Assembly (NCBI GenBank): GCA_033296885.1
Contig: MU863899.1
Location: forward strand, 62,001-126,000
Direction: 5' to 3'
DNA length: 64,000 bases
Source: Triangularia verruculosa
Lineage: Eukaryota; Ascomycota; Sordariomycetes; Sordariales; Podosporaceae
The notes beneath the pieces were generated by a model. That model did no database searches. It was not told where the DNA came from and saw only the letters and a program-made list of their open reading frames with translations. Numbering within the stretch: the stretch's first letter is position 1; each line of letters opens with the position of its first letter. A program made the position numbers and the translations under genes. Below, in pieces: positions 1 to 11,171 of the stretch.

Positions 1-1716
1 AAACTGCTAGAGTCCCTCGGTGAGGCTTTGTAATTATGCCGCTCTCACCATGTGATTCTGTTTGTTCAAAAAAAAAAAAAGACAAAAAAATGGAAAGTGT
101 TGGTGTTGGGCGTTGTTGACACTGCCTGACTCAAAGGTCAACAATGAACGATTGGCAGACTGAGTGGAGGTGGTCAGTCGCTCTAATGATCCAGAACTAT
201 GGACAACCGACAAAACGTGCATAAGCAGCTTGAATATTTCGGGGACCTGCAGGATGCCTTAAACAAACAATGGATGTGCCATGGCGGGCGGTGTTGTGAC
301 CCCCGCACTGATTGGCCGTCTGAAGCTGTTGTGAGCATGGCGCGTTGCTTGAGCAACGGGTGTTCAGACAGGGGTTTGGACCTTGGTTTTCGTGGGGTAA
401 GCGCCGGCCAAGTCTGCTTGGCCTAGTAAACTGACATCACCGGCAGAACAGAGGGGAGTGAAGGGTTTGCTTTGAAGATAATGGCGAAATTTTGTTCATT
501 ATCTTCAGACGATATTTGGGCTCCCCGAGACATCTCGGTTCCAAAGCAGTGGAAACGCCGCTGCATTCCAGACAGAGCCCATGTCAGCATGGAATCTGTA
601 GAGAACACAGTGTTCTCATCAAGACTGTGACTCACGGCCACAGCGATAGTTTCAGCTCCAGATTTGCTGGCAAGGTTTAGTGTTATGAAGATAAGATGAA
701 AGAATGAGATGGAAGTCAATTGCAAGTCGAATACCTGAGATCTGTCTTTTTCGTGTTGTTAAGAGTCATCCATGGTCTGAGCTGGCGGGCCGCTAAGATG
801 AGCATGTCCACGGTACGGGTTAAAGCCAATGCTCAAAGATTGCAAAACGAGGGTTTCGCTGTGGTGATGATATTTTGAGAACTGATATCTGTCTTTTTTC
901 CAGAGTGAAAGAGTCATCTTTGTCGGACGGGTGTGGGTGTGTTGGCCCAGGCTGAGCCAGTTTGAAGATGTGGCAAAGCGGATGCGGATAACAAGTCCGA
1001 AGGGTGCACCAAGATTTACGATACCGATCCCCCCCCCCCAAAAAACTGACGAAAAGTGTAGACAACACTGTTGAGTTTTTTAATGTCTTGAAGCATCGTT
1101 ACAGGAGCTTTTGGGGTTGAGAAGCTGGAGTGCTCCTGTACTTCAAGCAGTCATCTCAGGGGTTCGTACCTGATGCGAGCTTGTAAGGCAACGCTGAAAT
1201 TATATCAAGATCCCCGATGGATCTGATAACCATAATTAAATGCAAGTGCCGAGCTAAGCCCTGTACAAATTAGATCCTCACTACCGATCCGCCCACCCTT
1301 CCGGATCCAAACGGCAAGACTCTAATCTAGCCTCGACCCACGTGACTAGGTTCATGGTTTCATACACTGAGCCTCGATGTGTGTGACTCTTTTCTCGTAT
1401 CCTTGGTTTCCAATGAGGAGTATGTGTTCTGTACAGACTTCTCGTCGAGTCCAGCGTCTTCCAACAAGACCGATTGTCAGGTTTATACTTGAGTAGTGCC
1501 ATACTGTGCCATCTTCACGTCGATCTTGACAGACTGTCCTGAGTTGGAAGATGGTTAGCGGTTCTTGGTTATAACAGCTTCAAGCCTCAGACTGTTGTTC
1601 ATCCCACCATCTTCACAGTACCTTGATTGTTTCCCAAGGGATCCCTTCACCAATCTACTTATCCTAAGCAACCACCAATACCTACCCGCAGCCACATCAC
1701 CACAAGCACCACCACC
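1..1716. other. Intergenic, upstream of the BiP gene
   Basis: No gene is supported here. The open frames are short and mostly begin at TTG or GTG. The last few hundred bases should hold the promoter and 5' UTR of the ER Hsp70 gene. A CACGTG palindrome lies at 1339-1344; it could bind a bZIP or bHLH factor such as the unfolded-protein regulator Hac1, but one hexamer is weak evidence. Confidence 0.5.
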
Positions 1717-4132
1717 ATGTTCCTCCGCAGAACCCGAAGAAAAGTCCCCCTAAAACCCCCACACCTCTGCCCGCCCCCAACAAAATCCTCAAGATTCTAC
1801 CGCAAACTCCCCCTCTACCTCACACTCACCTGCCTCTTCCTAGCCCTCTTCATCTGCCCTTTGGCTCTCCTCCCCGTAGCCTCCGCCCAGGATCATCCCA
1901 ATGAAGAGCACTTGTGCGGTACCAACAAAGCCAACGAACAAACCACAGATGGACCAATCATCGGCATCGACCTCGGAACAACTTACTCCTGCGTCGGTGT
2001 ACTAAAAGATGGAAAACTTGAGATCATCGCCAACGACCAAGGAAGTCGGATAACACCCTCCTATGTAGCCTGGACAAAAGACGGGGAGCGATTAGTCGGC
2101 GAAGGCGCCAAAAATCAGTTCGCAAGTAACCCAAGGAACACGGTGTTCGACATCAAGCGGCTGATAGGCAGGTCGTTTTCAGACAAAGGGGTGCAGGATG
2201 ATATCCAGCACATGCCTTTTACCGTGTCAAAGAGCCGGAAGACGGGGGGCCCGGTGGTGGAGGTTGACGTCAACGGCAAAGGCGACATGAAGAGTTTCAG
2301 CCCAGAGGAGATAAGCGCCATGGTGCTGGGGAAGATGAAGGAGACTGCCGAAGCATACCTCGGAGAGCCGTGAGTCTTTTTTCCTCACCACCCAGAGATC
2401 GGCAAGGAATCATGCTAAAACAGAAACTTCAAAGAGTCAAACAAGCCGTCGTCACCGTCCCAGCTTACTTCAACGACAAGCAGCGCCAAGCAACCAAAGA
2501 CGCAGGCCTCATCGCCGGTCTCGACATCCTCCGCGTCGTCAACGAGCCTACCGCCGCCGCCCTGGCCTACGGCATCGACAAGATCGACGATGAAGAGCGC
2601 ACCATCCTCGTCTACGACCTCGGGGGCGGCACCTTTGACGTCTCGCTGCTCTCGGTCGAAAGCGGCGTGTTCGAAGTGCTTGCCACGTCGGGAAACACGA
2701 GGCTAGGTGGAGAGGACTTTGACAACAAGGTCATCGCTCACCTCGCCAGCCAGTTCTCCAAGGCTAATGACGGGGTTGACGTGACGGGCGATGTCAAAGC
2801 GATGGGCAAACTCAAGAGGGAGGCCGAGAAGGCGAAGAGGACGCTGAGCTCGCAGATGAGTGCTAGGGTCGAGATCGACGGCTTGCATAAGGGGGTGGAT
2901 TTCGAGTACACGCTTACCAGGGCCAAGTTTGAGGAGTTGAATATGGCCATGTTTAAGAAGACGTTGAGGCCGGTGGAGCAAGTGTTGAAGGACGCCAAGG
3001 TTGACAAGAGGGATGTGACGGACATTGTGATGGTGGGAGGGTCGACGAGGATCCCAAAGATTCGAGAGTTGGTGGAGGGATATTTTGGGAAGAAGGTGAA
3101 ACAGGGGGTTAATCCGGATGAGGCTGTCGCTCATGGGGCGGCACTGCAGGCTGGGGTGAGTGTTTACTTCGCTTGCCAATGATGACATGCTGATCTTCTG
3201 TTTTAGATTCTCGCCGGCGACCAGATTATGGCCAATATTGGTCTTCTGGATATCAGCCCTCTCACGCTTGGTATCGAAACCACAGGCGGCGTTATGGTAT
3301 GTGCTGTGATGACAGGAGTTGCGGTCCAGAGACTGACGTGAACTAGACCAAGCTTATCCCGCGAAACACAATGATTCCTACCGTAAGAAATTCCCGACAT
3401 TGCCAAATATGTTGAGGGGTCTCGCTAACTGGTCCCAGAAAAAATCCCAAATCTTCTCAACAGCAGCGGACAACCAACCCACCGTTCAGATCAAGGTCTA
3501 CGAGGGCGAACGCGCCCTTGTCAAAGACAACAACCTCCTGGGCAAGTTCGAACTCACCGGTATCCCACCGGCGCCAAGAGGTGTTCCCCAAATCGAAGTC
3601 TCCTTCGCCATCGACGTCAACGGTATCCTGGAGGTCACAGCCCACGACAAGGGCACCGGCAAACAGGAGACTATCAAGATTAACAACGACAAAGGGCGCT
3701 TATCTGTAGAAGAAATAGAACGTATGATTTTCGAGGCTGAGGAGTATGCTGAGAAAGACAAGGAGGTTAGAGAACGCATCGAGGCGAGAAATGGCCTCGA
3801 GAATTACGCCTTCAGCTTGAAGAATCAAGTGAGTGACGAGCAGGGAATGGGCGGTAAGATTGATGGTGATGATAAGGATACTGTAAGTCGAGTTTCCCTG
3901 GACTGTTTGCGCTCGTTAGTTTACTGACAGTTGACTTCAGATCATGGATGCTGTGGGCGAGGTGATGAGCTGGCTGGATGAAAACGCCGCGACGGCCACG
4001 GCGGAGGACTTTGAGGAACAGAAGGAGAAGTTGTCGAATGTGGCGCATCCCATCACCAGCAAACTATATGCCGGGTCCAGCGGCGGTAGTGCTGGCAACG
4101 ATGACGAGCCGGATGTCCATGATGAGCTGTAA
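1717..4132 (+). CDS. kar2: ER Hsp70 chaperone BiP/Kar2
   Basis: This is the ER-lumen Hsp70 that drives translocation and folding of secretory proteins by ATP-dependent binding. I read six exons: 1717-2369, 2435-3155, 3207-3296, 3347-3382, 3439-3882 and 3941-4132, giving 711 aa with all phases matching. The nucleotide-binding domain begins with IDLGTTYS (about residues 84-91) and contains VYDLGGGTFDVSLL. The substrate-binding domain and helical lid follow. The last four residues are HDEL, the fungal ER-retrieval signal. A hydrophobic signal segment spans about residues 31-54 with a likely cut after ALA-type residues near 57. The ATG at 1717 has an ACCACC context and is the only ATG before the signal; the frame also opens upstream, but from a TTG. 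The basic N-region of about 30 residues before the signal core is long for a BiP, so the protein exceeds the usual 660-680 aa. Confidence 0.96.
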
Positions 4133-4864
4133 TGTGTAGTTCAACTGTGTTTTATCGGGTACCAGTCCCATGCTGGTCGGTGGGGATCTTAAACCACAAA
4201 CCTGACCTGGGTAGATATCCGTCAAACAAGCCGAGTTTCACAGCTTCCTGTTTTGAGGTGTTCTTGAAAGAGACCCTTGATGTTGGAGGACCAAAAAATG
4301 AATAGCAAACAGACTGTGTAAGTCATGCTAGCGCCGGATTAGGAAGCGATGGTTGGACCGGCTAAACATCGGCGCAGATTCCCCAGACCGGAGGTGGAGT
4401 GTCCAGGTTGCCCCGTGCTCACAGGATTGAGGGCTCGGCAGGTGGCTGAAGAAGAAAAATACCGAGGTTCACAAGCGGTTTCGACCTCCCGAGAAGGTCG
4501 CCCAGAACCTTGGTTTCTCCACCTCGCTCTGCCATCATCTTGAATATCACCCCCGAACCTCGAACCCCGAACCCTTTCTGCGCCGGACGCATCACCTTCA
4601 CCATCCCTCCCTCCTCGAATTTTAAGGCAGAATATCCTACACGACACATCTGCACCACAGCGACCGACCTAACTCTTCCTTTGTTTGCCTGACAATTACG
4701 CGTGGCTGGCGTATAGGCGGTTGCCGAGGCCGGGCATCGACCAGTTTGCGACCCGTCCACTGTGACCCGCTGTTGCCACCCCGGAAACCCTTGTCCGCTT
4801 CGTCGCGCCTGCTGCGCTTTCCTCAACATCCCGGCAACAGCAACTCTTTCCCATTCTCAACACG
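4133..4864. other. Intergenic between BiP and PEX13
   Basis: This stretch holds the BiP 3' UTR and, from about 4600, a C/T-rich region likely to be the PEX13 promoter and leader. The short open frames on both strands lack introns, motifs or good starts. I see no gene. Confidence 0.6.
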
Positions 4865-6323
4865 ATGGCATCACCGCCAAAACCGTGGGAAAGACCAGGC
4901 GCAGCGTCTGGGACGACTGGTGAGTGTCTTTTTCCACTTTCCTGTACGCGCTCATTCAGCTTTGTCTAGAGCGACTGACTAATGACGCAACAATAGCAAC
5001 AGCCGCTCCAGCTGCGACCGCAACTGCAACTGCCAACGCCTTCTCGAACCCCGACATGGCGTCTACCTCTACAACAATGCCCGGCGCTCCGGCGATACCG
5101 CCGATGCCGGCCTCCCTGACCGCTTCGGTTACCCAGAATGCCGCTGCCTACAGTAGACCATACGCCGCGTCGCCCTATGGAGGAACCTACGGGTCATACT
5201 CATCTCCCTACTCATCACCATACAATAGATACGGAGGTATGGGCGCTATGGGAGGTATGGGTGGCTATGGAGGCTATGGAAGTGGCATGTACGGCGGCAT
5301 GGGTGGATATGGTGGTGGTATGTACGGAGGAGGCATGTACGGCGGCGGGATGCCGGGCGACCCAAACAACCCGGAAAGTCTCACAAACCGCTTCAACATG
5401 AGCACCCAGGCCACCTTCCAGATGCTCGAAGGCATTGTGGGCGCCTTTGGAGGCTTTGCGCAGATGCTGGAAAGCACCTACATGGCGACACATTCAAGTT
5501 TTTTTGGTGAGTGACATCAGCGATGCATTGCCTGTCTCGCCGGACTAACGCGTAGATTTTAGCCATGGTCTCTGTGGCCGAGCAGTTTTCAAACCTTCGT
5601 GAAACCCTCGGCTCGGTGCTGGGTATCTTCACTTTGATGCGCTGGATTCGCACTCTCATCGCCAAGATCACAGGCAGACCCCCACCAGTGGATGCCACGG
5701 CCTTGACGCCCGCTGCATTTGCCCGCTTCGAGGGCCGGAAGCTTCCCGATGGCAGCCCAGCCCCCAAGCCTAGCCGAAAGCCCCTGTTTTTCTTCCTCCT
5801 TGCTGCCTTTGGTCTTCCAATGGTGATGAGCAGGATCATTCGCGGGCTCGCTGCCAACGCCGAGGAGGAGGAGCGCAAACGCCAGCTTGTGGCTGCCCAG
5901 CAGGTGGTTGACCCTAACAATCTCGTCTTTTGCCGCGTCCTCTATGACTTCACTCCCGCAAACAGCGGCCCGGCTGCCGTTCAAGGTGTCGACATCCAGG
6001 TTCACAAGGGCGACTTTGTTGCCGTGCTGAGCAAGAGCGACCCCCTCGGCAACCCAAGCGAGTGGTGGAAGTGCCGCGCCCGTGACGGCAGGATAGGATA
6101 TCTCCCTGCGACGTTCCTCGAGGTTATGCGCAAGCCGAACGAGCCCATCGCCGCCATCAAGAACACCACCGCCAGCGAGAGCAGTAGGACCAGCTCCCTG
6201 ACCAGCTCCGTCAGCCCACCGGCTGTGCTCAGCACAAACCCTTTGAAAGCGCCCCCGATGCCAGCGACCAAGGTTGGCGACGTGACTGTGGAGAGCTTCC
6301 AGAAGTCAACGTTCCAATCTTAG
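4865..6323 (+). CDS. PEX13: Peroxisomal import docking protein Pex13
   Basis: Pex13 is the peroxisomal membrane docking protein that binds the PTS receptors Pex5/Pex7 and Pex14. Exons are 4865-4919, 4997-5506 and 5563-6323, giving 441 aa; phases match. The start MASPPKPWER is the conserved Pex13 N-terminus. It is followed by a low-complexity Ala/Thr stretch and a Gly/Tyr/Met-rich region (about residues 100-150). Then comes the conserved block around SSFFAMVSVAEQFSNLR, with membrane-associated helices after it. A C-terminal SH3 domain starts near LVFCRVLYDFTP and contains EWWKCR and GYLPATF. The protein stops at TAG 6321-6323 after a short Ser/Pro-rich tail. Oddly, the same frame then stays open for 128 codons to 6710 (separate entry). 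Confidence 0.95.
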
Positions 6324-6710
6324 AAGGAGGCCAATGTCACACCTGGACCTGGGAACAGCACACACCCGGTGCGGCAATCCTCGGTTTCTTCGACTCAACA
6401 GCCTTCTACTCCATTTGCGGTTCCAGCAGGACAGACTCGTTCTCGCTCGCCGTCGACGCTTCTGTTCGAGTTTAGGAGGACGAGAATGACACCGGTGCCG
6501 CGCTATGATAGGAAATCTGGAACGGTGGTGTACGCGGACCCTGTGACCGGGGCCCCTTTGGTGAATGGAAATCCAGCTGCTCATTACCAGCAACCACCCC
6601 CACAACAAGGAGCGCAACAACCGCAACCGCGACCAGCTCCATCTATCGATAAGGTGTTGGCGGCTGTTAAGCATCCAAGGCGCATCAAGAAGGGGAAGAC
6701 AGCGTCTTGA
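6324..6710 (+). other. In-frame open extension after the PEX13 stop
   Basis: The frame of PEX13 exon 3 continues after the TAG for 128 sense codons to a TGA at 6708-6710. The predicted peptide is rich in Pro, Gln and Ser, contains a block TPVPRYDRKSGTVVYADPV, and ends in a basic tail RRIKKGKTAS. It has no ATG near its start. It may be 3' UTR that is open by chance, a read-through extension, or an exon joined by an unrecognised intron; the sequence TTAG at the stop could act as a 3' splice site. I do not recognise the peptide, and I believe the SH3-proximal tail is the normal Pex13 end. Confidence 0.35.
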
Positions 6711-8161
6711 AACTGCCGTGGAAACCAACCACCAACAGCATTAACCGATTTTTTGTGATTTTTGTTTTTTTTTGGTATCACACAACAACGCAACCCGACT
6801 ATTAATATCACACGACCGACTCGACGTACAATGACCAGCCAATAACGTCAACATATCTTAGCGATGAGGACCTTGACAATTTTTGGGGGCAAGGAGGGAA
6901 AGCGGGGGGAAGGGGGAAGACGGGATGGGTTACGAAAAGAAGGATTTCATAACAACAACAAAGTCATGGCGTTTTTGGAGTGGAAATGACAACGACAAGC
7001 ATCATTTTATCCGATGAAGCGATGGGAATGATGAAGATATTCCTATTCTTATTTTATTTTGTTAGGGAGGATTGTTTTTTTTGTAGCGATATCGATGGAG
7101 GGAGGGGGAAGAGAGAGGGGAAAGCGAATCTGGATTTTTTTGACCTTGTGGGATGATGAAGGATTTGTTGGTATTCGATAGCTGTATTAAGAAGCAAAGA
7201 CAAATGGAAATGTGCATTTTGTATCACGCAGTTTAGTGAACAACTCTCTTATCCTGTGGAAAGTTTGTCCTACAAATGATGTTTGGGAGCTGGTGGAATT
7301 TTTGGCATGTGACAAGGTAAGTCTCAGTTCATGTGTTGCCCTTTCTTACGTTGCATTCTCCGGTGGAGCAGAAAATGGAACAGGGAACATGGGTCTAGAA
7401 ATGGTGGAAAGAGCCTCACCTGGGAGAGGAGAAATGGGACACTACATATATGCTCAGCTAACCAAAGTTTGGTGATAAATGTCAACGTTGTGCAATTTTA
7501 TCTGCTCTACCACACCTATCTGAGGCAATTTCAACCAACGGGCCCTCTTGTTGAGGAACCCAAACATCTAGGAGCTGAATGTGTGTGCTAAAGGCCTTTT
7601 TTTGTGGTGGTTTCTCGATTGACGTGATAACGGTAGGTAAGCAAGGTAGGTAGGTAGGTAGGTGTTGCCATGGCCCATATTATACAAACAAAAACACCCC
7701 TCCCCCCCCCCCCTCTCCTGAAATCACCATCTTCGGCTTTTTTTTCTTCCCACCTCTTGCATCTCCATTTGCCCTCGTAACTCGCAGCTGCCAATCTTTG
7801 TTTCTCTGCTTCCTTCCCCCCCTAACCCTATCAGCTGCCCCGACGCCTAAAAGGGGGAAAGAGGTAGAAATGACGAAAATAAAAATAAAAAATCCCCGTT
7901 TCCCTTAGGTCAACTTGATGTAGATATTCCGCTTTGAACGAAACGGTAAGAGACTAGAGAGAAAGAAAAAAAAGGCGACCATGAAATAAAATAGCCCCAA
8001 CCTTTTTTCTCTTGGGCGGAAAGTAGAAAAAGTTCGGTTGCCTGGGAAAAAAAAATGTATACAAATATTGTCCCATGATAACACAAAAAACCCCGAGTGA
8101 CGCTTCTTCAAGAGCACCATTGAAAAAAAAGAAAAAAAACCTCGTCTGGCGTGGCCGGAAA
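6711..8161. other. Convergent intergenic, PEX13 3' and TOA1 3' sides
   Basis: A 1.45-kb stretch between two convergent genes. It contains T-rich and G-rich runs near 6760 and 6890, a short (GTAG)n-like tract near 7640-7660, a C run near 7705, and A-rich runs near 7880, 7965 and 8130. No open frame looks coding. It is probably the two 3' UTRs plus spacer. Confidence 0.55.
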
Positions 8162-10009
8162 TCACCACTCATACTCCCCCGTCGCCTTGTGGAAGACATA
8201 CTCCTTCCCATTGACAGTAAGCACGCCATCCTTGAGCGTGCACTTCCTATAGTGCAGAGTCATTAGCATCTGTGGCACGCTACTGTGCACGTATGGGAGG
8301 GAGGCATACCACTTGTTCTTCACCCTCTGGACTTTGTCGTACATGCAAAGCATCATATGCCCCATGTCATCCTCCTCATCGTCGTCCTCCTTGTTGTCAT
8401 CCGAGTCGTCCAGGTCAGAGTTGATGGCATCATCATCATCCAGATCCTCATCCTTGAGATCGTCATCACCACCATCCACCTGCGACGGACCAGCGGCGGC
8501 AGCACGGCCTCGTCTGTTGTCGAGGCTGCGAGTCTTGGTGGCCTGCTTCAGAGGAACCATCAAACCGCCACCCTCCATCTGCTTGGCCCGAGCAGCGATT
8601 TGAGCGTGAAGGTGATTGTCAATCTCGACGCGGCCCATCTCTACAGTTTGACCTTCAGCATTCCGACGCATCATGACAGCCTCCCAGCAGTCGTCACTAG
8701 GTCCATCGGTCTGAGCATTCGGCAGGCCATTGGGGGCCATGCCACGCTGCTGCTGAGCCTGTTGAGCTTGCTGCGCCATGCGTTGCTGCACCTGTAGACT
8801 GTATTGCTGCGTCAAGTGTTGCGGGACACCTTGTTGCTGACGTTGCATCTGCTGTTGCTGCTGGATGTGCTGGGGATGCTGGGGCCGTTGTTGATGCTGA
8901 AGATGCTGCTGATACTGCTGCTGGTGCACCTGTTGCTGCTGGTGAGCCTGTTGCTGTTGATGAACCTGTTGCTGTTGATGAACCTGCTGCTGTTGAGCCT
9001 GCGCCGGGTTCGCCTGGCCAGCCATGCCGCTTTGGATGGCATTGATAGAGGCAGCAGCTCCGTCGCCGTATTTGTTATGCAGAGCAGCGGCAGCACGGGC
9101 AGCAGCCATGTTAGGCATGGGGTTGCTGTAACCAGTATGCATGCCCTGGGAGCTAACGCCGGGCTCCTGCTTGATGGCCACCGGCTCGGACCTAGCCAAA
9201 CCAGCCTCTTGTTTAATGGGTAGCCCATTGGATTGAGGCTGCATGTTATTCGGCAGAGAGAGGGGCTGAGCAGTAGTCTGGGGGCTCAGAGTAGACTGAG
9301 TATAAGCCGCAGGTGGTGGGGGAGCGGCTTGGGGTACTGGTGCCGGGGGAGCGGCAGGTTGAGCTTGAGGAGCGGGCGGCTCAGGCTTAGGGTCCCAGGG
9401 GAACTGGGCCACGTTCAGCTGCGAAAGCTTCATTTGCCATTTCTGCAAGCCTTGTTAGTCCAGTCCATAGAGTTACCTGTCCTCACAAGAGTAGGAAGTA
9501 AACAAGAGGAGAAAGGGGCCCTGTAAGAGGGTGCCACGTGATCGAGTGTAAGGGACGGCCCAATCGGAAGGCAGTGTTGGGGAATGGAGTAAGTGGCCAG
9601 CAGCGGGGAAGGAACTTAAAAGGAGACCCAAAAGCACTGGGCCGCCCACTCCGAGGCAGCTCGCTCTCCACCCCTCTCTGCGTCCCAAGAGCCCCCAGGC
9701 AGTCAAGTCCGTCAGCCCCAACCGACCATCACCAACTCTCTTTTCCATCCATCCGATGCAGCGCTGATGCATCCATTCATCGCTTGATGAGATACGAAGT
9801 GATGAATCGACAAAAATGTGATAACATGGGCGGGCGCATGGGACAAAACAGGTAGGGAGACAAGGGACAGGAATACGGGTTTGCCTCACCTTCTTCAGGT
9901 CCTCGAGTACGCCATCCTCAACACCATTCTCCTCGAAGTCGACGCGCACAGCGTCTATGACTCCCTGAATCACAGCCTCGTAGACCGGGCCAACGTGAAT
10001 GTTCGACAT
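8162..10009 (-). CDS. TOA1: TFIIA large (alpha/beta) subunit
   Basis: TFIIA large subunit stabilises TBP on promoter DNA during RNA polymerase II initiation in the nucleus. Exons on the minus strand are 10009-9890, 9442-8310 and 8246-8162, giving 445 aa; all phases match. The N-terminus MSNIHVGPVYEAVI with VDFEENGVEDGVLEDLKK is the four-helix-bundle region. The centre is a Gln-rich tract (CAG/CAA repeats near 8800-9000), then an acidic Asp/Glu block. The C-terminus, KVQRVKNKW..KCTLKDGVL..HKATGEYEW, is the conserved beta-barrel half that binds TBP and DNA. The ATG at 10009 is preferred over an upstream in-frame GTG because it matches the family start. Intron 1 (9443-9889) is 447 nt, far longer than any other here, while intron 2 (8247-8309) is 63 nt. 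Confidence 0.95.
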
Positions 10010-11171
10010 CTTGTCCGAAAAAGTGGCAGCGAACACAACAGCGAAAGCTCGGCTATTCTGCGATGGATTGACTTCTCGTGGGGGAGGTCTTCAAACGGGT
10101 GCCTTGACGTTGAGTGTGTGGCTTTTTTTGTCTCGACTTTTTTTTTGTAAAGCGGACTGGCAATCTCTCTACCAACTCCTGCGCGCTCTCTCTCTACGTT
10201 TGCACTGCGAAAAAATAGGGCCTCGACTCGGGTTGCGCGGGCGGAAAATACGATTCGGAATCGACGGTCGAGATGAGTGAAGGTATCCGGATGGAGGGAG
10301 GGCGGGAAGTCGGTTTGAAACTCCGAGACGTTCCCTTGCACTATGATCCCCTCGCTTTCTTGCTTGCAAAAAGTCGCTAAAAATGAATGGCTTGTCTCTC
10401 GTGATACCTGGTATGTCCAGATGACTAGTGCAGCGATTCAGCAATAGGTTTGCAGTGCGATATGTCTGTGTTGCGCCGCGGGTCTGGGTTGCTGTTTCGC
10501 CTGGGAGAGATGTATTGGGCAAGTTGAACGAACCCGCCAGACCCGTGTTGAAGTACTGGGGCCTGATTAGTCATCTGGCTCGAGCACCCACAGCCGCCCC
10601 ATCCTGGCTTCTGATTGGCCGGGCACTTACTTTCATTAGTGCGTTAAGCTTCTCGTCCGGCACTGTAAAACAGCGTGCCTGCCCTGAAGTCTTGCCTCAA
10701 TTCAGCGAAAGTAAGGTACCTCTAGTCACGACTCCAAAAGGATCCAGGATGTTATCACAAGTTGATCAATTGAACTATCAATCCGTACACCATATTTAAA
10801 ACAAAAAAACTCCAACGCGTCTTCCTATTTTTCCGAAAAAATTTACAAGTATGCTACTGTTCTGTACAGTGTCCACGAATCCATGGCCATGGAAACGAGA
10901 AGGGGGTATCTTATGCCAACAATCATGTCCCAGTTGTTGATGTTCGTAAAACTCATGACGAAGCCGATTTCATTCATTCCCGCTTGAATGGGCAAGAAAG
11001 AGTATCCGTAGGACTCCGAGTTGAATGCTCCTTTCCCCAACGCCGCGCTGAAACGACCAAATTGCAGGAATCCCATAGGGAACCGTTGTTATACCTACCG
11101 TTGGTTGAACAATTGACTATGATCAGACAGGATCATTGTGTTGTCGTTGTTAGTGTCGTGAAGTTGGTGCT
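10010..11171. other. Intergenic between TOA1 5' and CDC20 3' ends
   Basis: This contains the TOA1 promoter and leader (T/C-rich near 10100-10200) and the CDC20 3' UTR (from about 10800 upward). Several short open frames exist on both strands but none has a recognisable product. I see no further gene. Confidence 0.55.

Noticed and set aside
423..725. Minus-strand frame with a signal-like N-terminus
   Set aside because: It begins at TTG, lacks an ATG near the hydrophobic part and shows no family features.
1627..1716. Upstream extension of the BiP frame
   Set aside because: It starts at TTG, and the ATG at 1717 has a good context and directly precedes the signal region.
5215..5493. Minus-strand frames opposite PEX13
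   Set aside because: They are shadows of the Gly/Tyr-rich PEX13 repeat codons.
8804..9223. Leu-rich plus-strand frame opposite TOA1
   Set aside because: It is the reverse of the CAG-encoded Gln tract.
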